DNA of 8,455 nucleotides from Oscillospiraceae bacterium. Its GTDB lineage: Bacteria > Bacillota > Clostridia > Oscillospirales > Ruminococcaceae. Shown piece by piece: positions 1 to 5,465 of the stretch (its first letter is position 1; each line of letters opens with the position of its first letter). The notes under the pieces were generated by a model. That model saw nothing but the letters and a program-made list of their open reading frames with translations, had not been told where the DNA came from and did no database searches. Position numbers and translations under genes: made by a program. The stretch lies in contig JARBTU010000060.1 of the NCBI GenBank assembly GCA_029240015.1, positions 1 through 8,455 on the forward strand, read 5' to 3'.

Positions 1-53
1 TATGCATGACTGGAAGCGATGGTGTGCATATGAGTGTCTGCTATGATTTTCAT
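1..53 (-). CDS. PHP-domain phosphoesterase, N-terminal fragment (YcdX-like)
   Basis: Only the first 17 codons and part of the next lie in the window; the gene continues past the left edge. The reverse strand starts with ATG at 53 and reads MKIIADTHMHTIASSHA. The D-T-H-M-H stretch is the first metal-binding His-x-His motif of the PHP (polymerase and histidinol phosphatase) superfamily, and the following Ser/His-rich run resembles YcdX-type phosphatases. A GGGG ribosome binding site (60-63) lies 6 bases before the ATG. The gene begins 29 bp after the hprK stop on the same strand, so the two are probably co-transcribed. From memory, many Clostridia carry an hprK-PHP-murB-rapZ type cluster, which would fit. 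The substrate cannot be told from this fragment. Confidence 0.75.
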   Translation of the reverse strand, partial: MKIIADTHMHTIASSHA

Positions 54-82
54 TTATATCCCCTTAAATCTTTCCCTACTTT

Positions 83-1039
83 TTAATATAAATCCCAGTT
101 TTTAACGTTGTCAACTGGTTGAGTCGCCATGCCAAGTTTCTCCAAAAGTTCCTGTGCAGCGTTGTATCCCATCTTCTTTTGGCGGTTGTTCATTGCAGCA
201 ACCTCAAGAATAATAGCAAGATTTCGACCTGGCTTTACAGGGATTGTTAAAGACGGAACGTTTATTCCCAAAATATTGGTAAATTCATTGTCCATGCCCA
301 TTCTGTCATATATTTTTTGTGGATCCCACAGCTCAAGCTGAATAATCATGTCTAATTTCTCGGTTACTTTTACGGAACCCATGCCAAACAAGCGACGGGC
401 ATTGATAATCCCTATCCCGCGCAGTTCAAGAAAATGTCTGATATTTTCAGGAGAAGTTCCCACAAGAGTCCTGTTAGATACCCTTCGTATTTCAACAGCA
501 TCATCCGCAATCAGACGATGCCCTCTTTTTACGAGTTCAATTGCGGTTTCGCTCTTTCCGACTCCGCTTTCACCCAAAATCAGGATTCCTTCACCATAAA
601 CTTCAATCAAAACGCCATGGCGGGTAATTCTCGGTGCAAGCTGAACGTTCAAGTATGAAATAACTCCCGACATAAAATTAGAAGTGGAGTCATTGGTTCT
701 TACCAAAGGAACTTGATGCTGTTTCGCAATTTCGATCATTTCAGGAAAAATCTCAAGTCCTCTTGTTACAACAACGCAAGGAATCTTTTGATCAAAAAAA
801 GCTTCAAGTCTTTCTTTTCTTGTTTCCTCATCCACAGAAGAAAGATATGCAAATTCCATCTTCCCTGTTATTTGAATCCTTTGCGGGTCAAAATATTCAT
901 AAAAACCAGACAAATGCAGCCCGGGACGGTTGACTTCTGTGGTAGAAATTAGAATTCCTTCATCATTTTCGGGCAGATAAATGGGCTCAAGGCTAAATTC
1001 CTTGATTAGTTCATTAAGCTTTACACTAAAATTCCCCAT
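83..1039 (-). CDS. hprK: HPr kinase/phosphorylase
   Basis: Cytoplasmic bifunctional enzyme that phosphorylates Ser46 of HPr (and Crh where present) using ATP or pyrophosphate, and reverses this with phosphate. It sets PTS activity and CcpA-dependent carbon catabolite repression. The 318 residues match the usual length of about 310. The N-terminal domain covers about residues 1-130. The kinase domain has His141 in the HGVLIEVYG motif, the P-loop GESGVGKS at 156-163, the Asp-Asp pair at 179-180, the family signature LELRGIGIINARRLFG at 204-219, and the PVKPGRN loop at 267-273 that is important for phosphorylase activity. All key residues look intact. The chosen ATG (1037-1039) gives the family-like N-terminus MGNFSVKL; a GGGAGG ribosome site lies about 14 bases upstream, which is longer than usual. 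It is first in a minus-strand operon with the PHP gene and divergent from the glycosyltransferase gene. Confidence 0.97.
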   Translation of the reverse strand: MGNFSVKLNELIKEFSLEPIYLPENDEGILISTTEVNRPGLHLSGFYEYFDPQRIQITGKMEFAYLSSVDEETRKERLEAFFDQKIPCVVVTRGLEIFPEMIEIAKQHQVPLVRTNDSTSNFMSGVISYLNVQLAPRITRHGVLIEVYGEGILILGESGVGKSETAIELVKRGHRLIADDAVEIRRVSNRTLVGTSPENIRHFLELRGIGIINARRLFGMGSVKVTEKLDMIIQLELWDPQKIYDRMGMDNEFTNILGINVPSLTIPVKPGRNLAIILEVAAMNNRQKKMGYNAAQELLEKLGMATQPVDNVKNWDLY

Positions 1040-1084
1040 AATATTATGCTAATCCTCCCTTGTTATAATTATAAAACCAATTAA

Positions 1085-1113
1085 ATTATACACTATAATT
1101 GTGTTATATTCAA
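1085..1113 (-). promoter_or_regulatory. Sigma-A-type promoter of hprK
   Basis: On the minus strand the -35 TTGAAT (1108-1113) and -10 TATAAT (1085-1090) are separated by exactly 17 bp. Transcription would start near 1078, leaving a leader of about 39 bases before the hprK ATG. Called from consensus match only. Confidence 0.75.
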
Positions 1114-1146
1114 CAAAAAGCAGATATATTTTTTGCCAGTTTTTCA

Positions 1147-1174
1147 TTTACTTTTTTTATTTTAATGGTATAAT
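1147..1174 (+). promoter_or_regulatory. Extended -10 promoter of the glycosyltransferase gene
   Basis: The -10 TATAAT (1169-1174) is preceded by TGG (1166-1168), an extended -10 element. A partial -35 TTTACT (1147-1152) lies 16 bp upstream. The start point would be near 1181, giving a leader of about 57 bases. That leader contains a short inverted repeat, ATTTGA (1190-1195) and TCAAAT (1211-1216), which may be incidental. The promoter is back to back with that of hprK. Confidence 0.65.
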
Positions 1175-1237
1175 AATACAGAGAAAAAGATTTGACCTTG
1201 TATTTTTTAATCAAATTCTTTTGGGGGAAAATTTATA

Positions 1238-2401
1238 ATGAGAATTGCTCTTTTTACAGAGACTTATCTGCCATATACCAATGGTGTTGTTACACACGTT
1301 AAAATATTAAAAGAGGGGCTTGAGAAACTTGGCCATGAAGTCTTGGTTGTCTGTGCCGATGTTGACACAAGACGCCATTATATCAAAGATGGTGTTCTTC
1401 ATTGTCCCGGAAGAAGCTTTAAGCGATTCTATGAGTACGGACTGGCTTCTCCGATCAGCACAACCAGGCTGAGATATATTAAAAGATTTAATCCCGACAT
1501 CATTCATATTCACAATGAGTTCGGTGTTGGATTTTCGGGGGCAATGATTGCAAAGATATTAAAAAAGCCTTTGGTATATACGCTTCATACGATGTATGAT
1601 GAATATCTTTATTATGTCGCGCCAAGACCTTTTATTCCAATTGTCAGAAAAACATCTCATCAGTATCTTAGATTCTTGGCAAGAGGCACAATGGCAATCA
1701 CGGGGCCTTCCAAAAAAGTTGAAGAGTTTTTTAAAGAATGCGGTGTCAAAAAAATGGTTAACGTAATTCCCAATCCGGTTGAACTGGATATTTTTGAACC
1801 TGACAACATAGACCCCGGTAAAAAACATGAATTTCGTAAAAAATATAACATCGAGGATGACGTGACTTTAGCATGTTTCTGCGGAAGGCTGGGAAAAGAA
1901 AAAAGTGTTGATGTTATGCTTAATTTTTGGGCAGAAACGGTGAAACCAACTGACACGCTTAAACTTTTGATTATTGGTGACGGACCTTCCAAAGAAAGTC
2001 TTGAGAAACAAGCAAAGAAATTGGGCATTGATGAGATGGTTATTTTTACGGGAAAAGTGATGCATGACGACTTGCCGCCTTATTATGCAAGTTGCGACTG
2101 CTACATTACAACATCGTTGTCAGACACCAATTCCATCTCTATGCTGGAAGCCATGGCAACCGGACTTCCTGTTCTGCATTTGTATGATGAACTGAATGAG
2201 GGGCAAATTAAACCTGGAATCAACGGATTCATTTTTCACGATGCAAAAGAAATGTATGAGGAGCTCATCGGCTTGAAAAATAAATCTGAAACAGAAAAAC
2301 AAACCCTGCATTTTTCTGTCAGAGATTCCGTAAAACAGTCGGGCGCTGAAAATTTGGCAAACTATCTTTTGACGATTTATAATAATGCTTTTCATTCTTG
2401 A
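1238..2401 (+). CDS. GT4-family glycosyltransferase (diacylglycerol glucosyltransferase-like)
   Basis: A 387-residue retaining GT-B glycosyltransferase of family GT4. The N-terminal Rossmann domain opens with MRIALFTETYLPYTNGVVTHV (1-21), the glycine loop typical of this group, followed by HIHNEFGVGFSGAM (90-103) and YTLHTMYDEY (114-123). The C-terminal donor-binding domain has FCGRLGKEKS (214-223), LLIIGDGPS (243-251), and FTGKVMHDDLPPYY (270-283). The usual EX7E motif appears as D296-x7-E304, with Asp in place of the first Glu. The closest known group is the Firmicutes 1,2-diacylglycerol 3-glucosyltransferase type, which makes membrane glycolipids at the inner membrane face. No transmembrane span is evident, in line with monotopic enzymes of this group. 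A GGGGG ribosome site (1223-1227) supports the start. Family assignment is firm; the acceptor could instead be another lipid or polysaccharide. Confidence 0.88.
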   Translation: MRIALFTETYLPYTNGVVTHVKILKEGLEKLGHEVLVVCADVDTRRHYIKDGVLHCPGRSFKRFYEYGLASPISTTRLRYIKRFNPDIIHIHNEFGVGFSGAMIAKILKKPLVYTLHTMYDEYLYYVAPRPFIPIVRKTSHQYLRFLARGTMAITGPSKKVEEFFKECGVKKMVNVIPNPVELDIFEPDNIDPGKKHEFRKKYNIEDDVTLACFCGRLGKEKSVDVMLNFWAETVKPTDTLKLLIIGDGPSKESLEKQAKKLGIDEMVIFTGKVMHDDLPPYYASCDCYITTSLSDTNSISMLEAMATGLPVLHLYDELNEGQIKPGINGFIFHDAKEMYEELIGLKNKSETEKQTLHFSVRDSVKQSGAENLANYLLTIYNNAFHS

Positions 2402-2425
2402 CAAACGCCAAAAACCTGCTATACT
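2398..2425 (+). promoter_or_regulatory. Near-consensus extended -10 promoter overlapping the glycosyltransferase stop codon
   Basis: A perfect -35 TTGACA (2398-2403) is followed after 16 bp by TATACT (2420-2425), which is preceded by TGC (2417-2419) as an extended -10. The -35 overlaps the TGA stop (2399-2401). Transcription would start near 2432. The next feature downstream is a terminator hairpin (2456-2489), not a gene, so this is either the flavoprotein promoter with a terminator in its leader or the promoter of a short RNA. No better promoter is seen between the hairpin and the ATG at 2536. Confidence 0.65.
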
Positions 2426-2455
2426 AATATAGTTTGTGCAGTTAAAATTTTAATG

Positions 2456-2489
2456 AATAAGACAGCACGTAAATGTGCTGTCTTATTTT
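2456..2489 (+). terminator. Rho-independent terminator or attenuator hairpin
   Basis: A perfect 13-bp stem (2456-2468 with 2475-2487; core GACAGCAC and GTGCTGTC) closes a 6-base loop, GTAAAT. The descending arm ends in a short T-rich run. It would end the glycosyltransferase transcript 55 bp after its stop. It also lies in the leader of any transcript from the promoter at 2398-2425, so it may act as a conditional or leaky terminator for the next gene. Confidence 0.85.
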
Positions 2490-2535
2490 GCTCACAAGAA
2501 CAGAAACCAATCTTTAAAACCTGGGAGGTTTAATA

Positions 2536-3921
2536 ATGGAAATTAAAAACAGATATGACGTAGTGATTATAGGTGGAGGAATCGGCGGCATCATGATGGC
2601 ACACCGACTCTGCTGCAATGATCCTTCCTTAGATATTTGCATCATCGAAAAAGGAAACGAAATCGGAAAACGCACCTGTCCTATTGTTACCAAAAAAGTA
2701 GAGCGGTGTATTAACTGCAAGTCCTGTGCAATTATGGAAGGCATGGCGGGAGCAGGGGCATTCTCTGACGGAAAGTATGTCATTTCCACTGAGTACGGCG
2801 GCTGGCTGACTGATTTTATTCCTCCTGAAACGGTAATCGATTACATTGAACAAGCAGACAGCATACTTGTTTCTCACGGGGCAACAACAGAAAGGTTCAT
2901 GCCGAATAATGAACTGAAAAAGCTATGTCTTCAAAACGACATGCACATGAGCCAAGCTCAACTTAAACATCTGGGAACAGATTCTAATTTCGATACTATG
3001 AGAAAGCTGATCGAAAGCCTGGAAGATAAAATTGATATTATTACTCAAACCGAGGTTGTCAGCGTAGACAAAGAAAAACGTACGGTTGATGTTATAAATA
3101 CCAAAGGGCTTCAAAAATCAATATCTGCAGATTCTATTGTCTTTGCGGTTGGACGTGCAGGGAGCCGATTCTTTTCTAAGTGGTGTATGGAAAATCAGAT
3201 TCCTCTTAGCAACAATCAAGTTGATATAGGTGTCAGAGTTGAACTTCCATCTATTATTTGGGAAGACTTTTCAAAGAAAATATACGAACCGAAAATTTGG
3301 TATCGTTCCAAAGTGTATGGCGATACCACGAGGATGTTCTGCTTTAACGAACGTGGAAGCGTCGTAACTGAAAACACTTCCGGTGTTTTAACAGTGAACG
3401 GGCATTCTTATCGTGATCAAAGCAAAAAAACAGAAAACTCAAACTTTGCGCTTTTGTCCACAACTCGTTTTACTCAGCCGTTTAAAGAACCGATCGAGTA
3501 TGCCCGCCATGTGGCTTCATTAGCAAACTTAATCAGTGGCGGAGGCGTAATGGTTCAGCGTCTTGGTGACCTTGAAAACGGAAGAAGAACAGATGAAAAA
3601 AGACTGAAACAATCCACAACAAGGCCAACGCTCCATGCGGTAGCGGGAGATTTAAGCCTTTGCCTGCCAAAACGTCAGCTTGACAACATTGTTGAAACGT
3701 TGCATGCACTGGATAAAATTGCTCCGGGAACAGCCAACCACGACACTTTGTTATATGGCGTTGAATGCAAATACTATTCCGCACGTCCTGAATGTGAAGA
3801 CTTTCAGATTGTTGGATGTAAAAACATTTATGCAATTGGCGACGGAGCGGGCTTCACCCGTTCATTATCCCAAGCAGCTGCTAATGGGTTATACGTTGCT
3901 GATTTGATCTCTAAAGAATAA
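2536..3921 (+). CDS. FAD-dependent dehydrogenase with a four-cysteine cluster (COG2509-like)
   Basis: A 461-residue flavoprotein of the uncharacterised NAD(P)/FAD-dependent dehydrogenase family. The N-terminus has the FAD-binding Rossmann motif VVIIGGGIGGIMMAHRL (9-25) with an acidic strand end at IIEKG (36-40). The C-terminal FAD motif is NIYAIGDGAGFTRSLSQAAANG (430-451), with Asp437 expected to contact the FAD ribityl phosphate. Between them, IVFAVGRAGSRFF (201-213) is the second dinucleotide-fold strand. After the first strand comes CPIVTKKVERCINCKSC (48-64), with cysteines at 48, 58, 61 and 64, then GMAGAGAFSDGKY (69-81). The substrate is unknown. The ribosome site GGGAGG (2523-2528), 7 bases before the ATG, fixes the start. 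It is flanked by terminators on both sides and so is probably monocistronic. No signal peptide or membrane span is seen, so it is likely cytoplasmic. Confidence 0.87.
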   Translation: MEIKNRYDVVIIGGGIGGIMMAHRLCCNDPSLDICIIEKGNEIGKRTCPIVTKKVERCINCKSCAIMEGMAGAGAFSDGKYVISTEYGGWLTDFIPPETVIDYIEQADSILVSHGATTERFMPNNELKKLCLQNDMHMSQAQLKHLGTDSNFDTMRKLIESLEDKIDIITQTEVVSVDKEKRTVDVINTKGLQKSISADSIVFAVGRAGSRFFSKWCMENQIPLSNNQVDIGVRVELPSIIWEDFSKKIYEPKIWYRSKVYGDTTRMFCFNERGSVVTENTSGVLTVNGHSYRDQSKKTENSNFALLSTTRFTQPFKEPIEYARHVASLANLISGGGVMVQRLGDLENGRRTDEKRLKQSTTRPTLHAVAGDLSLCLPKRQLDNIVETLHALDKIAPGTANHDTLLYGVECKYYSARPECEDFQIVGCKNIYAIGDGAGFTRSLSQAAANGLYVADLISKE

Positions 3922-3935
3922 TATATAATATATCT

Positions 3936-3985
3936 ATATCAACAAAAAAGTTGTGGGATTCATCCCACAACTTTTTTGTTGATAT
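3936..3985. terminator. Bidirectional terminator between convergent genes
   Basis: A perfect 23-bp inverted repeat (3936-3958 and 3963-3985) has a 4-base loop, TTCA. The core GTTGTGGGA/TCCCACAAC is flanked by six A on the left and six T on the right, so each strand ends in a U-run after a GC-containing stem. It lies 14 bp after the flavoprotein stop and about 29 bp past the stop of the convergent oadG-like gene, so it serves both. Confidence 0.93.
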
Positions 3986-4014
3986 TAAAACTGAAATCAG
4001 TTCAAAATACTTTG

Positions 4015-4359
4015 TTAGAAAGGTTTCGTGTTCTCGGAAATTCCGGCAAAACCCCACGCAGGACGGGATTCTTTTGCTCTTTTAACACTTCTGACAACAT
4101 ATTTCGTCTCGCCATTTCCATCATTCATCATCATAGCAACAGCCGCAGAGATAGCAGCAACAACTTCACCGCTTATTCCGCTTTGAACAACAGGTCTTGG
4201 CGTAGCAGCAAAGTTGGATTGTTGTACAGAGCCATTTTTGTCCTTCAACGAGTTCATCATACTGCCAACTTTTGCGATAAAGACGATTAGCAAAATTAAA
4301 ACAAGCAAAACCGCAATCAGCCCAGCAATGGCTAAAGATAAAATAAAGTTTGAATCCAT
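4015..4359 (-). CDS. OadG-like small membrane protein (sodium-pump decarboxylase gamma-subunit family)
   Basis: A 114-residue protein with one N-terminal membrane helix (about residues 5-29, a Leu/Ile/Val/Ala run), a polar linker (about 30-62), and a C-terminal block GEVVAAISAAVAMMM (64-78), YVVRSVKRA (87-95), RPAWGFAGISENTKPF (99-114). This layout and ending match the OadG/gamma family, which anchors Na+-translocating decarboxylases (oxaloacetate, methylmalonyl-CoA or glutaconyl-CoA type). No alpha, beta or biotin-carrier subunit is present in the window, so its partner is unknown. The ATG at 4359 is preferred over an upstream GTG at 4401 because GGGAGAG (4371-4377) precedes it by 11 bases and the membrane helix follows at once. 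It has its own promoter and ends at the shared hairpin. Confidence 0.75.
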   Translation of the reverse strand: MDSNFILSLAIAGLIAVLLVLILLIVFIAKVGSMMNSLKDKNGSVQQSNFAATPRPVVQSGISGEVVAAISAAVAMMMNDGNGETKYVVRSVKRAKESRPAWGFAGISENTKPF

Positions 4360-4422
4360 ATACTTAATTTCTCTCCCATCATCAAATTCAGAAATCCACA
4401 CACAATTTCATTAATATTTACT

Positions 4423-4451
4423 ATTATATATGAAAATATCTGTTTTTGCAA
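4423..4451 (-). promoter_or_regulatory. Sigma-A-type promoter of the oadG-like gene
   Basis: On the minus strand, -35 TTGCAA (4446-4451) and -10 TATAAT (4423-4428) are spaced by 17 bp. The start would be near 4416, about 57 bases before the ATG at 4359. This suggests expression independent of galKT. Confidence 0.72.
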
Positions 4452-4452
4452 C

Positions 4453-4489
4453 GTTTATGTGACACTTATTTAACAAATATTACATAAAC
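4453..4489. repeat. 8-bp inverted repeat between galT and the oadG-like promoter
   Basis: GTTTATGT (4453-4460) and ACATAAAC (4482-4489) form a perfect 8-bp inverted repeat with a 21-base spacer. A nested TATTT/AAATA stem (4467-4471 and 4475-4479) sits inside. One arm abuts the -35 of the oadG-like promoter and the other lies 3 bp beyond the galT stop. It could be an operator or a weak terminator for galKT. No U-run follows on the minus strand, which argues against a standard terminator. Confidence 0.35.
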
Positions 4490-4492
4490 CCA

Positions 4493-5464
4493 CTATTCTT
4501 TTTCACAAAATCTTGCATATGCCTCTCTTAACTCCTGCGCTGTATCTTCAGGACAAGTCGGATTGCAATGAGCCCACACGCCTGTTTCACTGGAAGCATT
4601 AAATTTTTGCTTGTCCGCACTTCTCATAGGAGGGAAGAACTCGATATGAAAATGATAGAAATCATTGGTGTCACCACTGTTAACAGGAGCATTGTGCATA
4701 CACATCATATATGGGAAAGCATATCCAAACAGGCTGTCCAGCATCCCTGTTGTTTGCTTCAAAGTTTTTGCCAATGCCTGTCTTTCTTCTTCATTAAACT
4801 CTGAAATATTCTGCTTATGGGCGTTACTGATGATATAAACGCCATATGGATACTCCGAATAAAAAGGCAAGAACACAGTGAAATGTTCGTTCTTAAAAAT
4901 AATTCTTTTCCCGAAATCTTCCTCTTGTTTTTTCATTTCGCAAAAAATACATTGATTATTCTCTTGATAATACTCTTTAGCAGAGTCAAGCTCTAACTCG
5001 ATTTTTTTTGGGACCACCGAGTATCCGTAAATCTGTCCGTGAGGGTGAGGCATCGTTACGCCTACAACTTCTCCCCTATTTTCAAAGATAAAGATATATT
5101 TTATTTCTTCATCCTGTTTGATGGCATCGAACCGCTCACACCATAAGTCCACAAGTTTCTTGATATGCTGCTCAGGAAGCTCCGGCAACGTAATCGTATG
5201 GTTTGGTGAATAAAGAATTACTTCGCACTTTCCATATGCTTCTTTTGTTTTGAAAAACTCATTTGCAACATCATCCGGCTTCGGTGGATTTTGTGACAAT
5301 GCAGGAAAATCATTATCATACTTATAGACATCATAACGATCCGGGACATTCCCCGAACCGGGACAGAACGGGCACCAATTTTTTGGCATTTGCGGTCTGT
5401 TTTGTCTGTGTGATGCAATCATTACCCAGTCTTTTGTTAGCGGATGCCATCTTAGTTCTGCCAT
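4493..5464 (-). CDS. galT: Galactose-1-phosphate uridylyltransferase
   Basis: Cytoplasmic Leloir-pathway enzyme that swaps galactose-1-phosphate and UDP-glucose to give glucose-1-phosphate and UDP-galactose through a uridylylated histidine. It has 323 residues (E. coli GalT has about 348) and the HIT-like fold. The metal-site cysteines are C31 and C34 (WCPFCPGSG), with H89 (SPNHT) and H140. The active site HPHGQIY is at 140-146, where H142 is the expected nucleophile by analogy with His166 of E. coli. The C-terminal half has an extra CIFC pair (172-175), H257, and the HFH motif (271-273) corresponding to the second metal site. The ATG at 5464 is one base past the galK stop, and its GGAGAG ribosome site (5475-5480) lies inside galK. 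This implies translational coupling. A TTG start at 5482 is possible but lacks support. Confidence 0.96.
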   Translation of the reverse strand: MAELRWHPLTKDWVMIASHRQNRPQMPKNWCPFCPGSGNVPDRYDVYKYDNDFPALSQNPPKPDDVANEFFKTKEAYGKCEVILYSPNHTITLPELPEQHIKKLVDLWCERFDAIKQDEEIKYIFIFENRGEVVGVTMPHPHGQIYGYSVVPKKIELELDSAKEYYQENNQCIFCEMKKQEEDFGKRIIFKNEHFTVFLPFYSEYPYGVYIISNAHKQNISEFNEEERQALAKTLKQTTGMLDSLFGYAFPYMMCMHNAPVNSGDTNDFYHFHIEFFPPMRSADKQKFNASSETGVWAHCNPTCPEDTAQELREAYARFCEKE

Positions 5465-5465
5465 T

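Noticed and set aside
129..952. Plus-strand open frames opposite hprK.
   Set aside because: They are antisense to a gene with complete HprK motifs, have no ribosome sites, and show Ser/Phe/Arg-rich compositions typical of shadow frames.
1307..2404. Minus-strand open frames opposite the glycosyltransferase gene.
   Set aside because: They lack domain motifs and promoters and overlap a clearly coding frame.
2453..2533. A 26-codon open frame (begins MNKTARKC) running through the terminator hairpin and ending 2 bases before the flavoprotein ATG.
   Set aside because: No ribosome binding site precedes its ATG, its start is AT-rich leader, and its middle is fixed by the palindrome. It is probably chance, though a leader peptide cannot be fully excluded.
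4365..4401. Longer start (GTG at 4401) for the oadG-like gene.
   Set aside because: It has no ribosome site, lies only about 15 bases from the predicted transcript start, and would put charged residues ahead of the membrane helix.
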